From assembly GCA_030594645.1 (NCBI GenBank), contig JAUVEU010000014.1, positions 1 to 54,524 of the forward strand: a stretch of DNA of 54,524 nt. The letters run 5' to 3'. The notes beneath the pieces were generated by a model. That model was not told where the DNA came from. It ran no database searches and worked only from the letters and a program-made list of their open reading frames with translations. The position numbers were made by a program, and so were the translations under genes. Position 1 is the first letter of the stretch, and each line of letters opens with the position of its first letter. The stretch comes from Candidatus Aegiribacteria sp. (GTDB taxonomy: Bacteria > Fermentibacterota > Fermentibacteria > Fermentibacterales > JCC-6). Below, piece after piece: positions 9,227 to 17,536 of the stretch.

Positions 9227-12200
9227 ATGCAGGTTATTTCTCATTTTCTGTTGATTTTTTTGGTTTCCATTGATTCACCAGCTCAAAACCGGGATGAAAC
9301 CCATTCAATTGATGTTCCTCCCGGCGGTTACGCATGGTCGATTTATCATGATTCATCTGAACCCCTGATTTTCACCACTATTTCGACATTTGCTCCCGGT
9401 CCGTGGCCTGGTATTAATGATCAGCAATTGAGAGAAGTTCTGACAGAACCGGCACTGGAAGCAATTTACTTAACTGATGAGTGGCTGAATTCTGATCTCC
9501 TTACGAAATTCGCTGATCTTCTTTTCGAACCTGTTGATGTGTCTTCTCCAGTTCAGCCGGCTTTTGCTGACGTAAACGGTGATGCTGCTTTAGATCTTAT
9601 TCTGATAGATGATAATGGGGATGTTCACGCATATGTCGCTCCGAACTGGGAAGAGTATCAGGGTTCTGTTGAGGAATTCGATTTTCAGGTCTTCTGTGAC
9701 ATCAATAATGATGGACTTGCGGATTCCGCCTTGATAAGCAGCGATAGTACACTCACGATTGAAAGCGGAGGCGTTCCGTTTCTGACTGCTTCCGGATTTG
9801 ATTTCTCAGCTGTAACAGGTGTAACCCTTTCTGATATGGAGGGTGATGGACTTGCTGATCTAATTGCCGGAACGGAATCAGGGAAGGTGCTGGTATTCAG
9901 GAATAGAGGAACTGTTGAAACCCCGGTATATCTTCCATTTTCCTCGAAATCAGAACTGTTCTTCCCCATGAATCCAGGTGCTTTTACCATACCGGCGATT
10001 TATTCTGTTGATGATACAACCATATGTCTTGCCGCAGGAACCCAGCAGAACGGTTTGAAATTGTACCGCCTTAACAGTACTCAGATGTATGCGGATGAAT
10101 GGATAGAAATGGAGTCCGTATTATCCAGTGAAAAACTCCAGAATATTTCACCGGTCGTAATTTGTATTAACGGGGAGACAAGGCTGATATGCTGTTCCCG
10201 TTCCGGTGTGCTGTATGAAATAGTATCCGATTTGGATTCCCTTCAGTTGTTGAACCTTCCGCCCGTTCCAGGCACATACTCCTCTTTGGCTTACGGTTGC
10301 CTTAGCGGAGATTCGGAACCCGATCTCATTGCTGGAACAATGGAAGGTGATGTGTTCTTGCTGCGCGGTGTTGATGGATGGTTTGAAGATTCCTGGGAGC
10401 ATATACCTGGTTTTCCAATTATTCCTTCCGGTACTCCGGCTTTTTACGATGACGGGATCATCTTTGGTTCGAAAGAAGGGAATATCAGGTACTTTGTCCG
10501 GACTGAGCAGGAAACTTGGACCGATGTTACAGACATCTCGCCTTTCAGAGGAATTTATGTGGGAGAATATTCAAGCCCGTGTACGGCAGACCTTGACAGC
10601 GATGGTGTACATGAACTCATCGTCGGAAACTCAAGTGGTAATCTTACCTGTTTTGAACTTGATGAAGATGCCTGTGACGGAGAACCATTCTTCATTGAGA
10701 AACACTCTTTCAGGTTTTCTCCCAACAGAGCTGTCTCGGAACTGAATAGATATTATTCGAGATATTTCTCCCCTTATTCACTCCTGCGAACACCATCAGA
10801 TTCCATGACTGTAAACACCTTCGCAAGAGAGATTATCGATGCTGATCCGTTGATCAGAGACGAAATAGCATACTGTGTTGCGAATACTCCGACCGAAGTT
10901 CTCAGAGCTATGTACGAAAATGGTGACAGTGATATCTTCAGTATTAACGCTTTGCAGCTATATTCATTGGCGAATGAACTTGAATACGTGAGACTGACTG
11001 AATCAGCTGATGGAACAATCTGCGAACTTCTTATCGACAGTGGATGGGTTAGTATCAGCAGAGAGAACTACTACAGGTTCGTCGTTCATCCGAGGATACT
11101 CTTTGAAGTCCCTGGCAGGATAGATGCTGATTACTGGCTGACAGATGCGGACTCTCTGGAACTCACAATGGAAGAATGGCTCAGGCATGAACCGGACAGC
11201 CTTTTCGGTGAATCTGAGAATCATGTATTCTGGCGGGAAGTGATTCCGTCTGACCGTTCGCACGGATGTATCCTTATTCAATCGATGAAAAAGGCTCGAA
11301 CGTACGAAGAAGCAGTACTTAGAATCTGTAATTACCTTGCCTGGTCTCAGCCTAATGGAATAATGACCTTCGGATATCTCACGAATGACCTTCAGCCCAT
11401 GGTCATCTACAGAAAAGGTTACGGCTCCTGTGGCGAGCAGTCCATCCTGCAGACTGCTTTATGCAGAGCCTTCTTCATTCCAGCATATGTTGTAGGGTGC
11501 AGGGGTGAGGATCATCAGTGGAATCACTATCTGAATCCCTCAGACGGCAGATGGAATCACTGGGATATAAATTATGGAATCCGAGGTATTGGGCATGTAT
11601 GGGTATCAGGCGAAGGAAACGCTCATAGCAGGAAAACAATATCCACAATTACCGCATTCGGACCGGAAGATACTGTATGGCCAGTAACCAGAAGTGTTAT
11701 TGTCCCCGAGGGTTCCGGCTATATGCCGGGGGATTCCGGCTATACCGCTACCGCTCATGTTGAAGTAACGGTCAGCGATGCTCTGGGAACGCCTGTTGAA
11801 GGAGCGATGGTTCTCATGAGATCGCACTGGGACAGAGCCAACATGGTTACAATGTTCAACTACACTGATGAATCGGGGAAGTGCTCATTTGAACTGGGAT
11901 GGGAGCCATATGGAGGATACACTATTGATATTGTGACACCATATGGAGTTACGGGATGTTCTAACATCTCCTTTTCTGAGGGGAAAGACTATACTCTTGA
12001 ATACTCGGTGCCTGGAATCATACCGGACCTGCAGGAGATCCTGTTACCGGAGAACACCCCTCCGGATGGATTTCATACTTCAGCTGTTCTGTACCCTGTC
12101 TCCTATTACACGGGTACACTCTATTCGCTTGATAACGAAGAAGACAATGGCGGGTACGGAGGCACAAGATGGACTGAATGGCCTGTAAGGCAATCTTCGG

Positions 12201-13729
12201 TATTTCCTGTTTTCATGGATGGAGAGAATTTCCGGAAATATATGGATGGATTCAACTGTCGTGCTCTTTCTGCTCCCTTCCATTCTGAACCTGGAGATAC
12301 ATGTTTTGTTGTCCTGGATAACAGAAACAATCTGTTCACATGGCGCAGATTCCATGGAATGGATACTCAACTTGGCAGTCCGGATAATCTTTCGCCCTGT
12401 GATACAGCCTGGCTTAATACTCCGGTACCCATTCGTATTCCGAGTATTTCTCCTGTTCCTGAACACAGCTTCTCCGATAGTTCCAGCAGTCAGAACTGGA
12501 TCAGACTGTTTTCAGAAATCCAGATAGAACAGGATGACCCTGATGACCCTCTTTCCGCGGGATGGATCCTGGGGCCATTCAGATTACCTGCGAACGAGAG
12601 AAGTCTTTCCATAGGAACAACGGGAATAACACCTGATCTGGATATGGATCTGTTTCTCTTCAAGGATCAGAACAGTAACAGGCTGGTCGATGGAATGTCC
12701 GAGGTTGCTGAAAGCTCCTCTTCTCCTACAGCTAATGAGAATATCTTTATTCCCGATCCGGATAGTTCGGCAGTATACTGGATCTACATGCAGGGCTGGC
12801 AGGTATCTGATGAAGGGGGGAAAGTCGATCTGGGGCTTACTTTTGAGCCGGAGATGCTGCGCATTCACTCACTCGAACCATCAGGATGTCTTGATTCGAT
12901 TCCCGAGCGCTTCAGCTTTGAGATTGAGCCTGAATTGACGGAGAATGAGCAAATGCTGGTTCTGTTTGACTCAGTTTCATGTATTCCCCGGCATGTTAAT
13001 GACAAATGGGTTTTTGACAGACCTTCTCAATGCGGTAAATCCGAAATCCCTGCGTTGTCGATTTTTAATGAAAGCGGCGAATTAATCGAAAGAGTATCCT
13101 GGACAGTGCAGACAGACAGTACTCCCCCAGTAATCAGCGAGTATTCGGTTAATATGGATTCAACATCGATGTTAGTTCATATAACTGCGAAATGTATGGA
13201 TGAAGGTACAGGAATTCTGAGCGCAACCCTTTCCGCAGAAGGGCTTGATGATGCTGTACTTATTATGAATGAGGATTCAATCTGGACAGTCGAGATGAAT
13301 CTTACTCAGGTTTCAGCCCAGCCTGTCGCGATCATACTGAGCTTTGAGGATATGGCCGGGAATGAAACGGTAAGCGAACCTTACATTATTGCTGTTCCGG
13401 AAAAACCTCTGGCAGTGTTTCATTCGGAGTATCCAGCAGGTACAACATATGATCATAGACCGGTATTACAGATTTGTGCTGATCTCTCGGACAGTTCAAT
13501 GACCTGGGAAGCACGAGCTGTACTTTCTGACAGTTCGGGTGATATCACTTATGAACTATCACCCCTTGCAGTGTATGAAGATCTGGTTCAATTCAGACCA
13601 GCATCATATCTTGATGAAGGCGAATACAGAGTATCCATTACATTTATTTCATGTGACGGAGAGGAGTTTGCCGGATACTCATGGAGTTTCACCGTTGACA
13701 GGATGGATGCTCCCGAAAACAGGTACTGA
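9227..13729 (+). CDS. Giant secreted protein: FG-GAP/VCBS-type repeats plus transglutaminase-like domain
   Basis: 1500 aa with a short N-terminal signal. Residues about 100-480 hold FG-GAP-type calcium-loop repeats (DVNGDAALDL, DMEGDGLADL, DLDSDGVHEL). A papain-like/transglutaminase core follows: C735 in GSCGEQS, H763/H767 in DHQWNH and D780 in WDINYG, a plausible Cys-His-Asp triad. Next come a carboxypeptidase-regulatory-like domain (VEVTVSDALGTPVEGA), a PPC-like domain and C-terminal Ig-like domains. I see no FlgD-like sorting domain at the C-terminus, unlike the neighbouring secreted proteins. It could be a protease, a crosslinking enzyme or an adhesin. Confidence 0.82.
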   Translation: MQVISHFLLIFLVSIDSPAQNRDETHSIDVPPGGYAWSIYHDSSEPLIFTTISTFAPGPWPGINDQQLREVLTEPALEAIYLTDEWLNSDLLTKFADLLFEPVDVSSPVQPAFADVNGDAALDLILIDDNGDVHAYVAPNWEEYQGSVEEFDFQVFCDINNDGLADSALISSDSTLTIESGGVPFLTASGFDFSAVTGVTLSDMEGDGLADLIAGTESGKVLVFRNRGTVETPVYLPFSSKSELFFPMNPGAFTIPAIYSVDDTTICLAAGTQQNGLKLYRLNSTQMYADEWIEMESVLSSEKLQNISPVVICINGETRLICCSRSGVLYEIVSDLDSLQLLNLPPVPGTYSSLAYGCLSGDSEPDLIAGTMEGDVFLLRGVDGWFEDSWEHIPGFPIIPSGTPAFYDDGIIFGSKEGNIRYFVRTEQETWTDVTDISPFRGIYVGEYSSPCTADLDSDGVHELIVGNSSGNLTCFELDEDACDGEPFFIEKHSFRFSPNRAVSELNRYYSRYFSPYSLLRTPSDSMTVNTFAREIIDADPLIRDEIAYCVANTPTEVLRAMYENGDSDIFSINALQLYSLANELEYVRLTESADGTICELLIDSGWVSISRENYYRFVVHPRILFEVPGRIDADYWLTDADSLELTMEEWLRHEPDSLFGESENHVFWREVIPSDRSHGCILIQSMKKARTYEEAVLRICNYLAWSQPNGIMTFGYLTNDLQPMVIYRKGYGSCGEQSILQTALCRAFFIPAYVVGCRGEDHQWNHYLNPSDGRWNHWDINYGIRGIGHVWVSGEGNAHSRKTISTITAFGPEDTVWPVTRSVIVPEGSGYMPGDSGYTATAHVEVTVSDALGTPVEGAMVLMRSHWDRANMVTMFNYTDESGKCSFELGWEPYGGYTIDIVTPYGVTGCSNISFSEGKDYTLEYSVPGIIPDLQEILLPENTPPDGFHTSAVLYPVSYYTGTLYSLDNEEDNGGYGGTRWTEWPVRQSSVFPVFMDGENFRKYMDGFNCRALSAPFHSEPGDTCFVVLDNRNNLFTWRRFHGMDTQLGSPDNLSPCDTAWLNTPVPIRIPSISPVPEHSFSDSSSSQNWIRLFSEIQIEQDDPDDPLSAGWILGPFRLPANERSLSIGTTGITPDLDMDLFLFKDQNSNRLVDGMSEVAESSSSPTANENIFIPDPDSSAVYWIYMQGWQVSDEGGKVDLGLTFEPEMLRIHSLEPSGCLDSIPERFSFEIEPELTENEQMLVLFDSVSCIPRHVNDKWVFDRPSQCGKSEIPALSIFNESGELIERVSWTVQTDSTPPVISEYSVNMDSTSMLVHITAKCMDEGTGILSATLSAEGLDDAVLIMNEDSIWTVEMNLTQVSAQPVAIILSFEDMAGNETVSEPYIIAVPEKPLAVFHSEYPAGTTYDHRPVLQICADLSDSSMTWEARAVLSDSSGDITYELSPLAVYEDLVQFRPASYLDEGEYRVSITFISCDGEEFAGYSWSFTVDRMDAPENRY

Positions 13730-13747
13730 GCGTACTTAATGAGTTGA

Positions 13748-13824
13748 TGGTGGGCGAAGAGGGACTTGAACCCCCGACATCCTGCTTGTAAGGCAGGCAC
13801 TCTAGCCAGCTGAGTTATTCGCCC
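13748..13824 (-). tRNA. tRNA-Val (anticodon UAC)
   Basis: Read on the minus strand it folds as a complete cloverleaf. The acceptor stem GGGCGAA pairs with TTCGCCC and the D-stem is ACTC/GAGT. The anticodon stem CCTGC/GCAGG encloses loop CTTACAA (anticodon TAC), and the T-arm GGGGG-TTCAAGT-CCCTC has one G-U pair. The 3' CCA is encoded. It lies just past the stop of the 1500-aa gene on the opposite strand. Confidence 0.96.
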
Positions 13825-13937
13825 ACGAAACTGACAGTTGTTGCTTTCGCGACCGGAGAGCATATATGGTCTGACAGATGCTGTCTGTCAAGCATGTTGA
13901 GGTTCTGAATTATCGAATGAACGGAGAATGAACCGGG

Positions 13938-15725
13938 GTGGACAAAAAGAACGCAGAGCAGTGCGAGTGTCCGGGCAGTATTATCCCTGCAGCAAGAAGA
14001 TCGGACATTTATAAAAAACTGCTTGCTCTGAAAGAAATCTCTAATACTAAAGTTATCATTGATCAGAAAGATGGTGATGACTTGGTTCTGGTCGGTGTTG
14101 CCGCAATAGACTGGCCTGGGCTCGCTACAGTTGTACTAAGTGAACTTCATCATTCCGGTTGGAATCTGGACCTTCTTGAGGGCTTCGCGTTAAAGAGTGA
14201 AGGACTTCGAAGAGGATATGTAATTACGGGAATTCGCGATGAAAATTCAGAAAGAAGAGACAGATTTGCTGCAGATGCCAGAAAAATGGCCGATCTTCTG
14301 GCCAGGCTGGCTCAGGGACGGGCTGGAACAGTTTCACTGCTGTCCAGAGCAGCTGAACGACTGGAGAAGTTCGAGGAAGTAAGGACTGCACTGGAACGTC
14401 TTTATGGTGATGAGATGATTCCTTCAGGTATTCTGGGTGAGAAAGGAGAACTGGTTCTATTTATTTCTTCCAGGTCTGACGAATACCTTGCGGAGAGAAA
14501 CGCTCTGGACCTTGCCTGGATCATCAGATCAAATTTTCAACTGGTTAATCAGGTCCGGATCAGCGGTGGTAAAGCCCAGTTCCGGATAAAGAATCTCAAC
14601 ACAACCAGGGAACATCTTACAGGGATTAATATCACGGGATTCGAAAGAGATATCTCTTTTCAGAACTGTGTTACCGCTCTCACACATGCGTGGTTTGGCG
14701 CTTCTATCCGCCACCAGAGAAGATATACAACGAGGGACGGAATAATATCCATTCGAATTGAAATGACTGGTCCCACCGGATTAAGCGCAACAAGAGAAGA
14801 ACAGATAATTATTAGAAGGACACTCAAAAAACTTCTCGTTGCTCATGAACTTGAAAGGTTGAACAGGATACATCGATACGGAGGCGGAGAGCACTACGCA
14901 AGAGCCTTGATTCCCCTTCTGCTTAAAGAGTGCGAAAATACGGATATGAACCAGGCTTATCTTGCAGTCGTCTCCTCAACCACTTTTCAGGCACAGCTGA
15001 AACTTGTTCTTGTCTCTAAACAGCCTGATAATGAGAAACATGACGTAAAAATCATTCAACTTGTCGGCTCAATAAATGAAGTTGACGGTCTTTCAGTTGT
15101 CTCGTTCAGGTCTCCTTCGAATTACCGTGAGATCTGGGTGGATATCATAGACATTACTGTTGAGCGTGAAGCTTTCATAGAAATGGAGGACGCATACAGG
15201 GATGTTAAACTGGCCATAGAAGCCAGTTTCGGTCAATTCAGAGATTTTGATCGGGGTATGCGGCTGAATGATGTAAGACAGTTAATGGAAATCCGGGAGA
15301 TGATTCAGGATATTCCTGATCACATTATCACAGATTTTTACTATCATATCGAGGATTTCCTCAGATCAAGTATGTCAGTTGATGAGTTAGCGCTTCATAT
15401 TCGGTTGATTTACGTATCTATCTCATCTTATCTTGAATTCAGAAACAACATTGAGAACCCTTCTTCCCAGGACGTATTCCTTGGCAAGCGGAAGGTTGCT
15501 ACTCTGATATGCTGTGTATCTGAGGTTCACACCATTTCCTTTCAGCATCTGCTTGAAGCAGTGAAGGATTACACCGTAAATGTAAGCATAATCGAGTGGT
15601 CCGGAGTTTCAGCTTTACTCCTGAGGATTCAGAAAGACGAGAAGGGATTGGATAAGGAGGATCTTGCTGACGTATTGAACAGATTGGAAGCCCTCTGTAA
15701 TGCTCAACAACATGATTCTTCTTGA
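13938..15725 (+). CDS. Conserved-looking hypothetical protein with N-terminal ACT-like region
   Basis: 595 aa, GTG start, no signal peptide or membrane segment, so cytoplasmic. Residues about 45-95 (LVLVGVAAIDWPGLATVVLS and following) resemble the start of an ACT-type ligand-binding domain as in GlnD. A charged helical stretch rich in Arg/Glu/Leu follows at about 110-160. The rest alternates beta-rich and helical segments without a motif I recognise; no catalytic signature is visible. It stands alone between two tRNA genes. A regulatory or sensor role is conceivable but not shown. Confidence 0.7.
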   Translation: MDKKNAEQCECPGSIIPAARRSDIYKKLLALKEISNTKVIIDQKDGDDLVLVGVAAIDWPGLATVVLSELHHSGWNLDLLEGFALKSEGLRRGYVITGIRDENSERRDRFAADARKMADLLARLAQGRAGTVSLLSRAAERLEKFEEVRTALERLYGDEMIPSGILGEKGELVLFISSRSDEYLAERNALDLAWIIRSNFQLVNQVRISGGKAQFRIKNLNTTREHLTGINITGFERDISFQNCVTALTHAWFGASIRHQRRYTTRDGIISIRIEMTGPTGLSATREEQIIIRRTLKKLLVAHELERLNRIHRYGGGEHYARALIPLLLKECENTDMNQAYLAVVSSTTFQAQLKLVLVSKQPDNEKHDVKIIQLVGSINEVDGLSVVSFRSPSNYREIWVDIIDITVEREAFIEMEDAYRDVKLAIEASFGQFRDFDRGMRLNDVRQLMEIREMIQDIPDHIITDFYYHIEDFLRSSMSVDELALHIRLIYVSISSYLEFRNNIENPSSQDVFLGKRKVATLICCVSEVHTISFQHLLEAVKDYTVNVSIIEWSGVSALLLRIQKDEKGLDKEDLADVLNRLEALCNAQQHDSS

Positions 15726-15760
15726 CATATGCCAGCAGTATTTCTATTGTTCCCGTCCCT

Positions 15761-15837
15761 GGCGGTGTAGCTCAGTTGGCTAGAGCAGCGGAATCATAAT
15801 CCGCGGGTCGGGGGTTCAAGTCCCTCCGCCGCTACCA
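15761..15837 (+). tRNA. tRNA-Met (anticodon CAU, elongator type)
   Basis: Complete cloverleaf with encoded CCA. The acceptor stem GGCGGTG/CGCCGCT includes a G1-U72 wobble. D-arm CTC/GAG, anticodon stem GCGGA/TCCGC with loop ATCATAA (anticodon CAT), T-arm GGGGG-TTCAAGT-CCCTC. The lack of the initiator three-G:C anticodon-stem signature argues for elongator Met; a lysidine-modified Ile tRNA cannot be excluded by eye. Its last bases (15831 onward) begin a 45-bp repeat that recurs at 17322. Confidence 0.94.
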
Positions 15838-15875
15838 GAATTTTGCCGTAGGCGTAACAGCCTGCGGCAATTTTC
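15831..15875 (+). repeat. 45-bp direct repeat, copy 1 (tRNA 3' end plus hairpin)
   Basis: Starts in the tRNA-Met acceptor (GCTACCAGAA) and runs through the hairpin to TTTTC. It matches 17322-17366 at 44 of 45 positions; the one difference is C versus A at the sixth base. The position at a tRNA 3' end is typical of an integration (att) site. Confidence 0.9.
15843..15874 (+). terminator. Rho-independent terminator of tRNA-Met
   Basis: An 11-bp stem (15843-15853 with 15860-15870, one U-G pair) encloses a 6-nt loop GTAACA and is followed by TTTT. It sits six bases after the tRNA. The same hairpin is duplicated at 17334-17365. A second small hairpin (CCCAC-CGAT-GTGGG at 15883-15896) follows, with CACCTTTT. 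Confidence 0.8.
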
Positions 15876-15941
15876 GGATAACCCCACCGATGTGGGCACC
15901 TTTTCATTTCATGCTGATAAAGCTCTCGCATTTTATGCGAA

Positions 15942-16009
15942 TTGACAATTCGCCTACAATAACTATAGTTACTAAACAGAAACTATAGTTACGAAATGGA
16001 AACTATAGT
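15942..16009 (+). promoter_or_regulatory. Promoter with three 20-bp-phased palindromic operators
   Basis: A -35 TTGACA (15942-15947), 16-bp spacer and -10 TATAGT (15964-15969). The -10 lies inside the perfect palindrome ACTATAGT. That palindrome recurs at 15962-15969, 15982-15989 and 16002-16009, exactly 20 bp apart and so on nearly the same helix face. The layout suggests cooperative autorepression by the winged-helix protein starting at 16036. Confidence 0.75.
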
Positions 16010-16035
16010 ATATTTAACCAGCGAGGTGTCGAATC

Positions 16036-16977
16036 ATGAGACCGATATGCAATGGACAGAACGCTTTTAGATTCCCCCTGAACGCTATACTTGGAACCGA
16101 AGCTCAGATCAGACTCCTCAGGGTCATGACTACAGAGGTGAGTGGTCCAATTACTGTAACAGATGCAGCCGAGAGAGCAGGACTTACACCCCCGGGTGCG
16201 AGAAAGGCTATGAAGAGGCTTGTAATTGCCGGGCTTGTTCAGTCTGTCGGAGGAGGTAAGAAGCATTTGTATGAGATATCGCGGAATGATGTTCTTGTAC
16301 TGTCGATAGTAGCGATGTTCAAAGCAGAAACTGAACAGTATGAATCTATTTTAAGCTCAATCGGGAAGCTGGTAGAGCAAATAGAGCCTATACCTGTCTC
16401 TGCCTGGCTGACTACCCTTCCTGCAAACAAAGGAGATCCGATCAGGATCTCCATTCTGCAGGATTCAAGGAACATTGGATCGACAGTAAGAAACCTGCAG
16501 AAACTCCTGCAGGAAGTTGAGAGCGAATTCGACATGACGATTGAGGTGATTGGATTCACCAGAGCTGATACACCTCAGATGGAGCCGGATTCTATTCTCT
16601 TGTTTGGTTTACCCCCTGACACCGTTAATTCGATGAGAGCTACACAAACACGCAGTGTTCCCTCTCATAAGGAGGTAGACCAGAGACTATCTGAGATGTG
16701 CAGGATAATAGCGAAGATGATCAGCGAGGATAGATCCATAGTCGAAAGGGCGAGGCAGTATACACATAGGATCTTGGACAAGCAGTACGATCTTGCATCC
16801 GGTGATATTGGGGAATGGAGGGATATCCTCGACGAATATTCCATCAGACGTCTAATCCATTTCATGACCTCTAAGGAGGAGCGAGCCGTCCGTCTACGAC
16901 AGAGTTGTCCATTTTTTGCAATACTGAGTAACGATGAACGAGAGAGGATATCTGTGGAACTGGAGAGCAATCAATGA
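16036..16977 (+). CDS. Winged-helix regulator, probable antitoxin-like partner of a nucleotidyltransferase
   Basis: 313 aa, cytoplasmic. Residues about 15-80 form a MarR/ArsR-like winged helix (TVTDAAERAGLTPPGARKAM as recognition region). The middle (ISILQDSRNIGSTVRNLQKL to TIEVIGFTRAD) has a beta-alpha-beta look reminiscent of nucleotidyltransferase folds, but the GSx(n)DxD catalytic motif is absent. The last third is helical and Arg-rich. The stop overlaps the next ATG (ATGA at 16974), so the two genes are coupled. The phased operators upstream fit autoregulation. It resembles the DNA-binding half of two-gene nucleotidyltransferase toxin/defence pairs; the role is inferred. Confidence 0.72.
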   Translation: MRPICNGQNAFRFPLNAILGTEAQIRLLRVMTTEVSGPITVTDAAERAGLTPPGARKAMKRLVIAGLVQSVGGGKKHLYEISRNDVLVLSIVAMFKAETEQYESILSSIGKLVEQIEPIPVSAWLTTLPANKGDPIRISILQDSRNIGSTVRNLQKLLQEVESEFDMTIEVIGFTRADTPQMEPDSILLFGLPPDTVNSMRATQTRSVPSHKEVDQRLSEMCRIIAKMISEDRSIVERARQYTHRILDKQYDLASGDIGEWRDILDEYSIRRLIHFMTSKEERAVRLRQSCPFFAILSNDERERISVELESNQ

Positions 16978-17198
16978 ATCTCAATCAGCTCTATCATGCC
17001 ATTAGAGCAGCATGTGAAGTAGCAGAAGATTCGGAACTGTGGGTTTTTGGTTCTCAGGCGATATTGAGCGTTTTCCCGGAGGCACCAGCCAGTTTGCGGA
17101 CATCAATCGAAGTGGACGTACAACCTAAGAATCGACCAGACCGAACAGTAAATATAGATGGAGCACCGCCTTCGCTGGCTCAGAGAGACTGTAGCTGA
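16974..17198 (+). pseudogene. Truncated DUF6036-like nucleotidyltransferase
   Basis: Only 74 codons. The first 60 or so (NQLYHAIRAACEVAEDSELW, VFGSQAILSVFPEAP, then VDVQPKNRP) match the N-terminal part of DUF6036-type nucleotidyltransferases as I remember them; those run to roughly 180-200 aa. After NIDG the frame ends in an unrelated short tail. Another frame continues with an Arg/Leu-rich stretch from about 17161 to 17209, consistent with an internal deletion plus frameshift. Likely non-functional, leaving its partner regulator as an orphan. Confidence 0.68.
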
Positions 17199-17269
17199 TT
17201 TAATGAAGTAGCATCCTGACTTATCCTAATATCAGTGGGCTTCATGATTACTGTTAACTTGCTAAGCCG

Positions 17270-17326
17270 GTGGAGTCCCCTCAACCATTTCATGAGGGGG
17301 TTCAAAGAACTGATACTCGGGGCTAC
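17270..17326 (+). repeat. Cassette tail repeat, copy 1
   Basis: The last 30 bases (17297-17326) are identical to 18570-18599, and the 27 before them match 18543-18569 at 19 positions. It includes a 7-bp hairpin (CCCCTCA/TGAGGGG). Read on the minus strand it encodes S-C-SPEYQFFEP and then diverges, parallel to the C-terminus of the small ORF at 18520-18720. Confidence 0.8.
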
Positions 17327-17366
17327 AAGAATTTTGCCGTAGGCGTAACAGCCTGCGGCAATTTTC
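17322..17366 (+). repeat. 45-bp direct repeat, copy 2 (with duplicated hairpin)
   Basis: 44/45 match to 15831-15875. It carries the same 11-bp hairpin (17334-17344 with 17351-17361) and TTTT, so it may terminate cassette A transcription. It is a junction: sequence to its left matches the tail at 18543-18599, and the repeat itself matches the tRNA-Met end. Confidence 0.9.
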
Positions 17367-17394
17367 TTTTATAGATTGACCCACTTGTCATGAA

Positions 17395-17483
17395 TGCAGT
17401 ATGCAGTAATATATACTGCAATGACAGTAAAATATACTGTAAATATGGTAGAAAGTACTGCAATAGGGGTGAAAGGTGCTGCA
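17395..17483 (+). promoter_or_regulatory. Operator array with 21-bp period upstream of MNT/HEPN genes
   Basis: Half-sites (A/G)CTG(C/T)A start at 17415, 17436, 17457 and 17478, exactly 21 bp apart. The first two belong to near-perfect palindromes: TGCAGTA-N5-TACTGCA at 17402-17420 and ACAGTA-N5-TACTGT at 17424-17440. The last two are degenerate, and an extra half-site TGCAGTA lies at 17395. TATACT boxes at 17412 and 17433 sit inside the palindromes and could be -10 elements. This fits cooperative autorepression by the winged-helix protein downstream. Confidence 0.75.
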
Positions 17484-17536
17484 AGTATTGCTGCATTCAC
17501 TGAGAAACAATCGGTAAGTTGATGTAAAGGAGAAAG

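Larger units (their letters stand above)
15831..17321 (+). mobile_element. Cassette A: small tRNA-anchored element with decayed toxin-antitoxin-like pair
   Basis: Defined by its ends. The left end is the 45-bp repeat at the tRNA-Met 3' end. The right end is a roughly 57-bp tail (17270-17326) whose homologue closes the adjacent cassette B. Contents are a promoter with three phased palindromes, a winged-helix regulator and a truncated nucleotidyltransferase. No integrase is present, so mobilisation would have to be in trans or be ancient. Boundaries are inferred from repeats. Confidence 0.6.

Noticed and set aside
12080-12466. Minus-strand ORFs within the 1500-aa gene
   Set aside because: Antisense shadows with biased basic composition; the sense frame is continuous with recognisable domains.
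17395-17500. Short-period repeats that could be mistaken for a CRISPR array
   Set aside because: The units are palindromic operators of about 19 bp with 21-bp period and no unique spacers; no cas genes nearby.
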